DNA of 51,101 nt from Prevotella sp. (lineage in GTDB: Bacteria > Bacteroidota > Bacteroidia > Bacteroidales > Bacteroidaceae): assembly GCA_016901395.1 (NCBI GenBank), contig JAEAMQ010000037.1, forward strand, positions 1-51,101, written 5' to 3'. Numbering within the stretch: the stretch's first letter is position 1; each line of letters opens with the position of its first letter. The notes below the pieces were generated by a model. That model worked only from the letters and a program-made list of their open reading frames with translations. It had not been told where the DNA came from and ran no database searches. The position numbers were made by a program, and so were the translations under genes. Below, piece by piece: positions 41,954 to 50,992 of the stretch.

Positions 41954-42893
41954 GATTTTTTCTGAATAATTCTTCAACCATCCGTTCATCTTCCTTTAGC
42001 TGTTCGACAAGCAGGGTGACATTATCAAACTTTTTTTCCGCCCTGATGCGGTGAACAAAAGACAACGCTAAAGGACAACCATAAATATCGGAATGGAAAT
42101 TAAAAATATAAGTTTCTATGGTGCGCTGGAAGTCACCAAACGTAGGGCGAGTACCTATATCCGTCATGGCTGGCAACCATTTGTCGCTCTCTCCTACCTT
42201 AACCTGGGTGGCATAGACACCACAGGCAGGAATAAGCTGTCCGCTGTCTTCAGTGTCTAAATTGGCCGTGGGATACCCCAACTCTCGCCCTTGCTTGAAG
42301 CCATCGACCACCTTGCCGGTGAGAGTATAAGCATATCCCAGACAACTGTTGGCCAAATCAACTTCCCCCTCCTTAAGGAATGCCCTCACGACCGAGGAGC
42401 TCACCTGTATACCCTTGTATTCGTAGGGATGGCTCTGGATGACCTGGATTCCCAATTCCTGTCCGTATCTCACATAGTCATCAAAACCTTCGGCTCGGTT
42501 GTGCCCAAAACGATTGTCATAACCTATGACGAGTTTACTTACATTCAGCTGGTCTTTCAACACTCCAGCCATGAATTCTCGGGCCGACAACCGGGCCAGT
42601 GTCTCATCGAAATGGAGCACGACCACAATATCTACACCTGTCTTTTCGATGAGTTGGAGCTTTGCATCAAGTGTAGTGAGCAATTCCGGCTGATAATCGG
42701 AATGGAGTACTTGACGAGGATGACAATCAAGAGTGATAACCATAGAAGGCAAGCCAAGCGACTGCGCTTCCTCGATGACATGATGCATGAGAAACTGATG
42801 TCCACGGTGTACCCCATCGAAAAAGCCGAGGGTGGCTACACAAGAGGAAAACCCTTCGGCCGGTTGCTGGTGATTGAGATAGATAATCTTCAT
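41940..42893 (-). CDS. ribF: Bifunctional riboflavin kinase/FAD synthetase
   Basis: 317 residues from ATG 42893. The N-terminal FAD synthetase (nucleotidyltransferase) domain has LGFFDGVHRGHQFL and VIGYDNRFGHNRAEG. The C-terminal riboflavin kinase domain has VVDGFKQGRELGYPTANL. The protein makes FMN then FAD. An upstream in-frame ATG (42914) would overlap the ATPase stop and adds only seven residues. Second gene of a P-type ATPase-ribF-CPBP operon. Confidence 0.95.
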   Translation of the reverse strand: MKIIYLNHQQPAEGFSSCVATLGFFDGVHRGHQFLMHHVIEEAQSLGLPSMVITLDCHPRQVLHSDYQPELLTTLDAKLQLIEKTGVDIVVVLHFDETLARLSAREFMAGVLKDQLNVSKLVIGYDNRFGHNRAEGFDDYVRYGQELGIQVIQSHPYEYKGIQVSSSVVRAFLKEGEVDLANSCLGYAYTLTGKVVDGFKQGRELGYPTANLDTEDSGQLIPACGVYATQVKVGESDKWLPAMTDIGTRPTFGDFQRTIETYIFNFHSDIYGCPLALSFVHRIRAEKKFDNVTLLVEQLKEDERMVEELFRKNHANE

Positions 42894-42907
42894 TTGACAA
42901 CCTTTCA

Positions 42908-45580
42908 TCAACAATTACCAATACGCTTGAATGCACGCCAGATCTCTCCGCCACCAAACACAATCACTCCCGTGATACCTGTCACCCATGTCCACTCAGA
43001 AAGACTCAGTGGCTGGGTGCGGAACATACGGCCACCAAAGGTGACAATAAGCCACTGACCTAAAAACACCAAGACTAACACCAAAAGCAAACCACGGTCG
43101 CGCCAGAGATAGCGCAAGGCCGAATGGCGGGAACCGAAACATTTGGCGTTGAACAGGTTCCAGAACTGTATCATCACAAAAGTGGTGAAGAATATCGTGA
43201 GTTCGTGGACGTCGACCACACTTCCTGCGCCATGGCGCTCACACCAGATAAGGAAGACAAACATCACGGCGAAGAACAGCAAGCCGCAGATGATGATGCC
43301 CCATCCCATCGGCGGGGAAATGATAAAATCGGACTGACTACGGGGTCTGTCTCTCATCACCTCGCGCGAGGGAGGCAGTGAGGCCAGAGCCATCGCCGCG
43401 AAAGTGTCCATGATGAGGTTGACCCAGAGAATCTGAGTCACCGTGAGCGGCATCTCGGTACCGATGAATGCGCCGCCGAGCACCAGCAGCAGGGCTGATA
43501 GGTTGACCACCAACTGGAAGAAAAGGAATCGCTGGATATTTTTGTAGAGCGAGCGACCCCACATCACGGCAGAGGAGATGGAATGAAAACTATCGTCGAG
43601 TAACGTGATATCCGATGCCTGTTTAGCCACCGACGTGCCCGAACCGAGCGAAAGACCGACGTGGGCATAGTTGAGGGCAGGAGCGTCATTGGTGCCGTCA
43701 CCTGTCACTGCCACTACCTCGCCGTGCTTCTGCAACAGTTGTACGAGACGCTGTTTGTCGGAGGGACGAGCACGCGACATCACGCGGATGTCTTCCACCC
43801 GTTCGTAGGCATCTTCATCAGTGAGAGCTGCAAAATCAGAACCTGTGATATGCCACCGTTCGCTCTTTGCCACCCATTCATCACTTTCCGTATCCAATTC
43901 CTTGTGCCTGGATACCTCATCCGCATTATCTTCGTCCCATATCCCAATCTGTCGGGCTATCTCGATAGCTGTAGCGGAGTTATCGCCGGTGACGATTTTC
44001 ACTTCGATGCCAGCCTTGCGGCAGGTCGACACGGCCTTCGGCACATCCTCACGTACGGGGTCTTCGATGGCAAACACAGCCTGGAAGGTGAGGTCGGAGG
44101 TTCGGAACTCGTCGGTGTCAGCCATCGCAAGCAGCAGCACGCGCATGCCGGCCTGCTGGAATGCAGCCACCTTGGACATGATGCGATTGCGCTTCTCATC
44201 GTCGATGAAGCACATATCGAGCACGATTTCGGGTGCACCCTTGACATACAACCGGTGGTTGGAAGTCTGCGTCATCATGTATTTGTTCTCGGTGGAAAAG
44301 GGAAGTTGTTCCACGATTTTTGCCGAATCCCGCTCGAGGAGATAATCTTCACCGCGGCCATTCATCCATTGAAGCAGGGCTACCTCAGTGGGATTGCCCA
44401 CCCCCTTGTCCTTATCGAGGAAGGCAGTGGTATTGGTGGCGATGCCCTGATAGACCGACCGGATATCGATATTCTTACCCACGACACACTCCTTCACGGT
44501 CATGCGGTTTTGTGTCAGCGTGCCGGTCTTGTCTGTACAGATTACCGTCACGGCACCCATCGTCTCCGATGCGTGGAGTTTTCTCACGAGATTGTTTGAT
44601 TTCAGCATCCGCCGCATGTTCAGGGCGAGGGCCAGCGTCACGGCCATCGGGAGGCCTTCGGGCACCGCCATCACGATGAGCGTCACGGCCATCATGAAGT
44701 AGTTGAGCACGACCTGGGCCATGCCGAAGTAGTCTTTGCCCTGCCAGAGGGAGTTGGTGAGGATGTCGTGGATAAGGAATACGATGAAGGCAGCGATGGC
44801 TACGGCCGTGCCGACCTTGGAAATCAGCTTGGCCAACTTGTCAAGCTGTATATTTAGCGGGGTCTTGGTATCGGTTTTCTCCGCAGCACTCGTGGCCACC
44901 TTGCCTATTTCGGTATGGTCGCCCACATGGGTCACCACTGCCTCGGCGTGGCCATTCATCACCATCGACGAGCGCAGCACGACATAAGCGGGGTAAGCCG
45001 CCTCCTTCTCCTCGATGTCGGAGGTGCTGCTTTTCTCGGTGTCGGCTGTTTGTGCCTCATCTATGGGTAACATCTTGGTGGTGAGTTGCTCTCCGGTGAG
45101 ACTCGATTCATCTACCTGGAGGTTCACGGCCTCGATGAGTTCGCCGTCGGCCGGGATTTCGTCGCCCACCTCGATGAGGATAATGTCGCCCACCACCACG
45201 TCGCGTCGGGCAATCTCCATCACCCTCCCCTCACGTCTCACCTTGACCGGCTGGTCTTCGTTAATGGCGGTGAGCACCCGGAATTTCTTTGCAGCGTCAC
45301 GCTCAAAATAGAACCCTACCGTCGTGGCGATAAACACGGCGAGAATGATACCGATAGTCTCTATGAAATCATTCTCAACAAAAGCCAGCACCAATGACAC
45401 TAATGCAGCAACAAGAAGTATTTGAATAATCGGGTCACGGTATTTTTCCATATACAGTTTCCAGAGGGAAACCGGGCGGGGAGGAGTCAAGACATTATCT
45501 CCATGTTTTTGACGACTTTCAGCAACCTGAGCGTCGGTCAATCCCCAAGAGATTGTTCCCGATGATGTTGGCTTATTCAT
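42908..45580 (-). CDS. P-type calcium-translocating ATPase
   Basis: 890 residues from ATG 45580; an upstream in-frame ATG (45622) precedes the -7 box and is excluded. P2-type pump layout: N-terminal cation-ATPase domain, actuator motif SSLTGEQL, MAVPEGLPMAVTLAL in helix 4, phosphorylated Asp350 in CTDKTGTLTQNRM, ATP-binding region, TGDGTNDAPALNYAHVG, and C-terminal helices with NLIMDTFAAMALAS. PEGLP in place of the PEGL(P/A) of SERCA/PMCA types points to a PMCA-like Ca2+ exporter. Substrate is inferred. First gene of the operon with ribF. Confidence 0.94.
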   Translation of the reverse strand: MNKPTSSGTISWGLTDAQVAESRQKHGDNVLTPPRPVSLWKLYMEKYRDPIIQILLVAALVSLVLAFVENDFIETIGIILAVFIATTVGFYFERDAAKKFRVLTAINEDQPVKVRREGRVMEIARRDVVVGDIILIEVGDEIPADGELIEAVNLQVDESSLTGEQLTTKMLPIDEAQTADTEKSSTSDIEEKEAAYPAYVVLRSSMVMNGHAEAVVTHVGDHTEIGKVATSAAEKTDTKTPLNIQLDKLAKLISKVGTAVAIAAFIVFLIHDILTNSLWQGKDYFGMAQVVLNYFMMAVTLIVMAVPEGLPMAVTLALALNMRRMLKSNNLVRKLHASETMGAVTVICTDKTGTLTQNRMTVKECVVGKNIDIRSVYQGIATNTTAFLDKDKGVGNPTEVALLQWMNGRGEDYLLERDSAKIVEQLPFSTENKYMMTQTSNHRLYVKGAPEIVLDMCFIDDEKRNRIMSKVAAFQQAGMRVLLLAMADTDEFRTSDLTFQAVFAIEDPVREDVPKAVSTCRKAGIEVKIVTGDNSATAIEIARQIGIWDEDNADEVSRHKELDTESDEWVAKSERWHITGSDFAALTDEDAYERVEDIRVMSRARPSDKQRLVQLLQKHGEVVAVTGDGTNDAPALNYAHVGLSLGSGTSVAKQASDITLLDDSFHSISSAVMWGRSLYKNIQRFLFFQLVVNLSALLLVLGGAFIGTEMPLTVTQILWVNLIMDTFAAMALASLPPSREVMRDRPRSQSDFIISPPMGWGIIICGLLFFAVMFVFLIWCERHGAGSVVDVHELTIFFTTFVMIQFWNLFNAKCFGSRHSALRYLWRDRGLLLVLVLVFLGQWLIVTFGGRMFRTQPLSLSEWTWVTGITGVIVFGGGEIWRAFKRIGNC

Positions 45581-45600
45581 AGACGTGTATATATTTTCTG

Positions 45601-45608
45601 CAAAGTTA
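45601..45608 (-). promoter_or_regulatory. -7 box (TAACTTTG) of the Ca-ATPase operon
   Basis: Minus-strand TAACTTTG, 20 bases before ATG 45580. It sets the start of the ATPase gene. Confidence 0.6.
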
Positions 45609-45725
45609 GCTAAAAAACCCAATATCAGCCAATATCTTATGTCTTATTTCGTTACTTTTTGCAAAAATCATTTGCTCCTTCAAGCAAAAGAATATCTCTC
45701 TTTTCACCACTTTTTACGAAAAACA

Positions 45726-45757
45726 TTTGGTTTTTCAAGTGAAAGACCGTACCTTTG
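45726..45757 (+). promoter_or_regulatory. Promoter of the tRNA gene (TTTG-N20-TACCTTTG)
   Basis: TTTG 45726-45729 and TACCTTTG 45750-45757, the exact consensus layout, 44 bases before the tRNA. It overlaps a spurious 71-codon ORF. Confidence 0.75.
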
Positions 45758-45801
45758 CACCACGCAATTATTGGGGGTTATTTCCAATCACTTGTCATAA
45801 C

Positions 45802-45875
45802 GGACTTGTAGCTCAGTTGGTTAGAGCAACAGACTCATAATCTGGAGGTCCCTGGTTCAAGCCCAGGCTGGTCCA
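45802..45875 (+). tRNA. tRNA-Met (CAT anticodon)
   Basis: A 74-nt cloverleaf: D-arm GCTC..GAGC, anticodon stem CAGA..TCTG with loop CTCATAA (anticodon CAT), T-arm with GGTTCAAGCC and discriminator A. CCA is not encoded, as usual in Bacteroidetes. The acceptor stem has one apparent mismatch. CAT could also be the lysidine-modified tRNA-Ile2; elongator Met is the simpler reading. It marks the edge of the accessory island. Confidence 0.9.
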
Positions 45876-45888
45876 CATTGAAAATCAG

Positions 45889-45915
45889 GGAGTTACATCA
45901 AAGTAACTCCTTTTT
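45889..45915 (+). terminator. Terminator of the tRNA transcript
   Basis: Perfect 8-bp stem GGAGTTAC/GTAACTCC, 6-nt loop, then TTTTT, 13 bases after the tRNA. Confidence 0.85.
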
Positions 45916-45924
45916 CATTTCTCC

Positions 45925-45945
45925 CGGTGAACTTGCGGTGAACTT
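45925..45945. repeat. Direct repeat CGGTGAACTT x2 next to the tRNA
   Basis: CGGTGAACTT occurs at 45925-45934 and 45936-45945, one base apart. Such short direct repeats beside a tRNA 3' end can be integrase arm or core sites. That role is inferred. Confidence 0.45.
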
Positions 45946-46054
45946 TTTAAATAGAAAGTTACAGCATGCAACCTTGTGAAATTTCACCCTGATTATTTCT
46001 ATTCGCTGAATATTTACGACCTGCTTCTTTTATTGAAATTTTGGTTATAACCTC

Positions 46055-46094
46055 CATAGTCTGGAGGCCTTAGTTTTAAACTCTGATTAGTCCA
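46055..46094 (+). other. Decayed copy of the tRNA 3' half (candidate attachment-site relic)
   Basis: 40 bases (CATAGTCTGGAGG...TAGTCCA) align without gaps to tRNA positions 45836-45875 with 27 identities, including the anticodon CAT, TCTGGAGG and the terminal GTCCA. Ten of thirteen changes are transitions. A duplicated tRNA 3' half is what an integrating element leaves. No integrase is nearby. Confidence 0.55.
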
Positions 46095-46363
46095 AACTAT
46101 TTTTCACAGAAAAGCAGACACGCAAGAAATATGAGTTACATCAGCAATTGCAAAAGTTAAAGTCAAAGATTAAGCAGACTTAAACCTCCTTAATCTATAT
46201 TTTCTTTTCTAACCACTGTATATCAGCACTTTATCATTATATTCTAAGATAAAGCAAGTTTTTATGGGACCTCTTTGAAAATAAATATATAACACGTAGC
46301 CATTATACCAGAAAATAAAATATCACATATTAAGACGATTAAAAACATTTTGTTCTGTTTATA
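46095..46363. other. AT-rich gap without a gene
   Basis: About 270 bp of AT-rich sequence between the tRNA relic and the ATPase promoter. No ORF, hairpin or repeat seen. Confidence 0.5.
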
Positions 46364-46395
46364 TTTGGATATTTAGAGAATAACGGCTATATTTG
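46364..46395 (+). promoter_or_regulatory. Promoter of the island ATPase gene (TTTG-N20-TATATTTG)
   Basis: TTTG 46364-46367 and TATATTTG 46388-46395, 20 bases apart, ending 19 bases before ATG 46415. Confidence 0.75.
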
Positions 46396-46414
46396 TGGTC
46401 TAAAAATCTATATT

Positions 46415-47875
46415 ATGCATTATAACGAACTAATAGAGAAACAAGTCATAGGCAGACTTCGTGTAGACAATCCTTGGTGGACTGAAAATGAGGTTGCTGC
46501 ATATTATGCAGAGATGCACCCTCGTCTATATCTTGATATCTTCTACCCATTAGTTTTCGGGATGGATATTAGACGCGCTGTCATATTGATGGGACCTCGT
46601 CGCGTAGGTAAAACAGTGATGCTGTATCATACCATTCAGCGTCTGATAGCAGATGGCGTTTCTCCGCAGAGCATTATTTATATTTCCGTAGAAACTCCTA
46701 TCTATAATAAAATATTGTTGGAACAATTATTTAATCTGGCGAAACAGGCTTTAGCCAAGACTGACAGTAAGGAGACTTTCTATGTTTTCTTTGATGAGAT
46801 TCAGTATTTAAAAGACTGGGAGGTCAATTTAAAGTCATTAGTTGATACCTACCATAATGTGAAGTTTGTCGCATCTGGTTCTGCGGCTGCAGAATTGAAA
46901 AAACGAAGTAACGAAAGCGGTGCAGGAAGATTTACCGATTTTGACTTGCCTCCACTGACATTCTATGAATACGTTCATTTGAAGGGGTATGCCCATTTAA
47001 TGCTTCCAATGAAGATGGATTGGTCAAATAGGCCAATAACGGGAAACACCACCATAGATATTACCAAGTTGAATAAACTGTTTATAGACTATATTAATTA
47101 TGGTGGTTATCCGGAAGTGGTGTTCTCTCAGCGTATTCAGGAAAATCCAGGTCAGTTTATTAGGCATGATATCATTGACAAGGTTTTGTTGAGGGATTTG
47201 CCAAGTTTGTATGGAATTACAGATGTTCAAGAATTGAATTCCCTTTTTACCATGATAGCCTACCATTCAGGTTCTCAGTTCTCGTATGAAGGTCTTTCAA
47301 AAGATTCTGGGGTAAAAAAGGAAACACTCCGAAAATACATACAGTATCTTGAGGCTGCATTCTTAATCAAGAAGATTCGTCGTGCTGATGACACAGCCAA
47401 AGAGTATAGACGTGAAATGTTGTTTAAGCTTTATCTCACAAACCCGTCTTTACGATGTGCGCTATTCCAGCCCATAGACGAGAATGATGAAGTGATAGGC
47501 AATATGGTGGAAACTGCAGTTTATGCTCAGTGGATTCCTCGAAATGCGAATATAGCCTATGCTAACTGGAATGAAGGCAATAAAAAGAAAGGAGAGGTTG
47601 ACATTGTTGGGGTAAATGAGGCAAAACAGAAACCAGAGTGGGCTGTTGAGGTGAAATGGTCGAATAAGCCTTTCCATAATCCGAGTACAGAACTAAAATC
47701 CCTGGAGACGTTTATGAAGACCAATGGTTTGACCTATGCCATAGTTACTTCTATCTCAGAAACTGGGAAAAAAGAGACGCCTTATGGATGTCTTCAGTTT
47801 ATGCCCGTGGCTTGTTATGCCTATACTGTAGGCGAGAACACACTAAAGGCAACCAAAATATCGTTTGGTTTGTAA
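46415..47875 (+). CDS. AAA-type ATPase with DUF4143 C-terminal domain
   Basis: A 486-residue protein. The N-terminal AAA_14-type P-loop has Walker A GPRRVGKT (60-67), Walker B FYVFFDEIQ (about 123-131) and the sensor region KFVASGSAAAELK. The C-terminal DUF4143-type half (about 230-480) has RDLPSLYGITD, GVKKETLRKYIQYLEAAFLIKKI and EVDIVGVNEAKQKPEWAVEVKW, the last reminiscent of a PD-(D/E)XK nuclease core (Glu, Asp...Glu-Val-Lys). These ATPases are widespread in Bacteroidetes accessory DNA with unproven roles. Codon use is AT-rich compared with the PUL. A membrane protein gene follows 39 bp downstream. Confidence 0.88.
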   Translation: MHYNELIEKQVIGRLRVDNPWWTENEVAAYYAEMHPRLYLDIFYPLVFGMDIRRAVILMGPRRVGKTVMLYHTIQRLIADGVSPQSIIYISVETPIYNKILLEQLFNLAKQALAKTDSKETFYVFFDEIQYLKDWEVNLKSLVDTYHNVKFVASGSAAAELKKRSNESGAGRFTDFDLPPLTFYEYVHLKGYAHLMLPMKMDWSNRPITGNTTIDITKLNKLFIDYINYGGYPEVVFSQRIQENPGQFIRHDIIDKVLLRDLPSLYGITDVQELNSLFTMIAYHSGSQFSYEGLSKDSGVKKETLRKYIQYLEAAFLIKKIRRADDTAKEYRREMLFKLYLTNPSLRCALFQPIDENDEVIGNMVETAVYAQWIPRNANIAYANWNEGNKKKGEVDIVGVNEAKQKPEWAVEVKWSNKPFHNPSTELKSLETFMKTNGLTYAIVTSISETGKKETPYGCLQFMPVACYAYTVGENTLKATKISFGL

Positions 47876-47914
47876 ACTGGTAATCGCCAACAATCTGGCT
47901 AAGGTGGGCTAAAA

Positions 47915-48601
47915 ATGAATGCAGATATTTTATGCTTCGATAATTGGAATATATTAAGTGCAATTGCGAACATTTGCATTGCAATATTAGCTTTTATTAC
48001 GTACTTGTATACAAGAAGTCAGGGAAAAAAGCAAGATAAACTTCGATTTGAGGATGTCCGTGCAAGGTTGTCATTCAGCATAATTGTCTGGCATGACCAT
48101 TATATGCTTAAAGTTACAAATGTGGGTAAAGAAACGGCCTACAACATTGAGCTTAATGTATCTGGTAGCCCTATTTCTGATAACCTATTTTCTTTCGTAA
48201 AAAAAGTATTTGCAAATCTTCTTCATACAACAATTTGCGTTGAAGCAGGTCAAAGTGTATTTTATTTAGTATCGCCTACCGAGAATGCATCAGGCTCATT
48301 TGGAATAGACGGACAACAACAGGTGGGTGCCAAGGATATACGAGCATGGTTGAAGAAACATGATAAAGAAGATATTATCATAACTGGCAAATATAATAAT
48401 CGTCATATCATAAACGAAAGGTTCTGTATCCGTGATTATGCTCAATATGGGGCTTTTGAGCATAAAGAGGCAATTGAAGAAATTGCAGATGCAATACTTT
48501 CACGTGACCCTCAAGATACGAATATTCAAAAAAACTTTCAACTTATAGCAGAAATAATAAAAAAACAACCCGTTGGCGGAATTAAATCAGTGCGTACCTG
48601 A
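47915..48601 (+). pseudogene. Membrane-anchored protein truncated by the IS982 insertion
   Basis: A 228-codon frame. An N-terminal membrane helix (about 11-31; ILSAIANICIAILAFITYLY) is followed by a soluble beta-rich part (VRARLSFSIIVWHDHYMLKVTNVGKETAYNIELNVSG) and a helical end. No family is recognised. The IS982 end begins at 48568, so the last ten or so residues and the stop are IS-encoded and the true C-terminus is lost. It probably shared a transcript with the ATPase gene. Confidence 0.65.
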
Positions 48602-49602
48602 TCCTGCCTATAGGCCTGTTGTTAATGTAGTTGATGTATTGTAATACGGTCATCGCACTGATTTTGCCCACTATTCGGGCAAAAAGGCTGCAGGTTTCCT
48701 TAGCGTAGTTCCTGATGACGAGGAATTGGTCGGTAAGTTGTGAAAACAATGTCTCAACCCTCTTTCTTGCCTTTGCAAAAGGGATGAATGTGGGCTTCCA
48801 GTTTTTTTGATTGAGCCTGTACGGACACTCAAGCCTGATGTTGGCTGTCTCGAAGAGGTCAAGCTGGACTTCCGCACCAATATACCCCTTGTCGCTAAAT
48901 ATGCTGCAATCGTGGTAAAGCAGCTTGATGTCCTTCAGATAGTTGATGTCGTGCACACTTGCCTTGGACAGGTCGTATGAATGTATAACACCGCTTAAAC
49001 CACAGAGTGCGTGGAGCTTATAGCCGAAGAAGTAGTTTCCTTGGGATGCGCAGTAGCCGAAATCCGGGGCTTTGCGAAAATCACCAGTCCGCCCCATCTT
49101 GCATCTTTTTCCCACGAGCCGTACGACACACTTCTATTGGCTTGGAGTCTATGCAGAAGTAATCCTCGCCGCCATCGATATGACTGGCAATGCGGCTGCG
49201 TATTTGCTCACACAGGGCACTCACAGACTTGCGGCAGTCATTGAACTGACGGCGGGAGATAAGGTTGGGGATAGAAGAACGGCACTCTTTCAGCTTCGCC
49301 TCAAAAAGCCAATTCTCGCTGTCTATCTCCTCAGCTTCGACCGCCATGCTCAACGCGATGACTTCCAAATCAGAGAAACGAGAAACGAGGAACAGGACCT
49401 GGACGACGCACATTGCCAGTCTCCGTAACCAAATCTTTGGAGAAATGTTTGCATGTCTCCAGAAATTTAACGAACTTTGTGTACAAGTTGCACATAACGA
49501 GATTATATAACTTAAAGACTATGTACTCTAAATTACTAAAAATCTGCGATATATGCAACTTTTCTTATACATCTTATTCAATATATAATTCCGCCAACGG
49601 GT
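48568..49602 (-). mobile_element. IS982-family insertion sequence with perfect 17-bp ends
   Basis: The terminal repeats ACCCGTTGGCGGAATTA (48568-48584) and its exact complement (49586-49602) bound 1,035 bp. ACCC ends and about 1 kb length fit IS982. No clear target duplication is seen, and the flanks belong to different genes (a membrane protein on the left, an Rhs fragment on the right), so a deletion or rearrangement may have followed insertion. Confidence 0.88.
48582..49495 (-). pseudogene. IS982 transposase broken by two frameshifts
   Basis: Three frames join into one IS982-like protein. They are the start MCNLYTKFVKFLETCKHF (from 49495), the middle FSDLEVIALSMAVEAEE..FCIDSKPIEVCRTARGK, and the end GYKLHALCGLSGVIHSYDL..SDKGYIG..NNRPIGRIRYALI. 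Frame 1 to 2 breaks at a 7-base tandem duplication (CGTTTCT twice) near 49388-49401. Frame 2 to 3 breaks at an A5 run near 49107-49111, where one A too many gives KKMQDGADW-stop instead of KRCKMG. IS982 transposases are single ORFs, so this copy is dead unless the A-run is a sequencing error. The DDE residues lie in the kept parts. Confidence 0.85.
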
Positions 49603-49805
49603 AAATAATGGTCTTCTGGCCTATTTGGGTTGATGCCAAACGTCCCAAGTTGTCATAGTTGTTGGTAGTCTTAAAGCCTCTTCCATCTGTCTGCGTCAGC
49701 AACGTACCGTCAGCAGCATACGTATAATTTGAAATTCCCGCATCCGGGTCAGAAAGAGACAACTGACTACCAGCAGCATCGTAGGTCATAGTCATAGTAG
49801 AGCCT
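49603..49805 (-). pseudogene. Rhs/YD-repeat protein fragment
   Basis: A short minus-strand piece (MTMTYDAAGSQLSLSD, then ISNYTYAADGTLLTQTDGRG and TNNYDNLGRLASTQIG) with two or three YD-type repeats typical of Rhs/wapA-like polymorphic-toxin shells. It is bounded by the IS5 fragment at about 49805-49815 and the IS982 end at 49602, so both ends of the gene are missing. No toxin domain remains. Confidence 0.8.
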
Positions 49806-49812
49806 TGAGTTA

Positions 49813-50075
49813 GTATCCTCCATGCCCAGACCAACGAAGTGACTGAAGGAGAGACGGTCGTTCACTTGATTCTCAACCTCACCGTCACTCAGTCCATACC
49901 ATGTACGGAGAAGTTCGGTCTTGAACAGCACCAGACTGTCATAACTCGGACGGCCTGTTGATTTATAGCCCTTGGTATAGGCGATTTCCAGAACACCCCG
50001 GATGGGATTCCTGTCCACAACCTGGTCTATCTGAGAGAAGAAGGCCTGATTGACCTTGCGCTGGCCGAGGAACAT
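49813..50075 (-). pseudogene. N-terminal fragment of an IS5-type transposase (DUF772)
   Basis: Starts MFLGQRKVNQAFFSQIDQVV, then GRPSYDSLVLFKTELLRTWY and FSHFVGLGMED, the DUF772 N-terminal domain of IS5-like transposases. Homology ends after about 88 residues, and the frame runs into Rhs-derived bases. The catalytic DDE domain is absent. Confidence 0.85.
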
Positions 50076-50362
50076 GTCGGCAAAACTGGGAGAGGAAGGC
50101 TTCTATTTCATACCATAAAGGTACTAATTATGGCTGATATGGGAAAACTTTGGGGAGGATAGTTTTGTAGAGGTCTCAATCCAGCTCTCTTGTATTGAAA
50201 TCCTTGCAAGAAGATGGACTCTAAACATTATCCCTGTTTTATTTGTATGCTTTGGTAAACAAGAAACAACTATAGACATTGTTGCATGATGTTTTCAGAT
50301 TATATATTCTCGTACCCTCTTTGGCATTATTTTTGCTTTCATGTCTTAAAAAATATTATGCA

Positions 50363-50992
50363 ATGAAAGCTGTAAATCTAAAAAACTTAGTGAATTCATA
50401 TAAAAGTCTAAGCAAAGAAACGCTATCTTCATATCTTGGTTTCTATGGAATAGAATTAGCTGACCGGGGAAAAAACAGTGGATTGAAAGAGGATGAGTTG
50501 GACTGCATGGCATCTTTTGTTGAACTTTTTAAGGCAAATGAGGATTCTACATTCTTGTTGGATAATTTCTTTGTTGGATATAAGATACCTCAAATAGGAA
50601 AAGAATTTGATTTGTTACAATTCAATAATGCTAATGTTGTTAATATAGAATTGAAGACTAAAGCCAGTGAAGATAAAATCTTGAAACAACTTAAAAGAAA
50701 TCTCTACTACTTACAATTTTTAAATAAAGAAGTTTCGCTTTTCACATACGTGCAGGAAGCCGGAATTCTTTATAAGCTGGATAATAATAAGAACAATCTC
50801 ATCCCTGTTGTCATTGATGACTTATGCAAAGAATTGATTAAGGGTAGTTACGAATTTGATGATATTGACAAACTATTCAATCCCAGTAACTATTTGATCT
50901 CCCCATTCAATTCTACAAAGAAATTTATGGAAGAAGAATATTTTCTGACAGAGCACCAAGAGGAAATAAAATATAACACTAGTGTCCGGTAA
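50363..50992 (+). pseudogene. PD-(D/E)XK nuclease-like N-terminal part of a larger gene, cut by the right-end IS
   Basis: 209 codons from ATG 50363; the frame is open from 50279 but upstream residues look spurious. After a helical start comes IGKEFDLLQFNNANVVNIELKTK, fitting a PD-(D/E)XK core (Asp83, Glu96, Lys98), then YYLQFLNKEVSLFTYV. The end (SPFNSTKKFMEEEYFLTEHQEEIK) resembles the linker before the P-loop in DUF2075-type helicase/ATPase proteins, but the frame enters the IS repeat at 50977 and stops at once. Very AT-rich. Probably a nuclease-helicase of the defence type, now truncated. The helicase part is inferred. Confidence 0.6.

Noticed and set aside
45585..45800. 71-codon ORF upstream of the tRNA
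   Set aside because: Covers the divergent Ca-ATPase and tRNA promoters and has no family.
48582..49115. 177-codon frame as a separate small transposase
   Set aside because: It is the C-terminal third of the IS982 transposase after a frameshift, with the rest in neighbouring frames.
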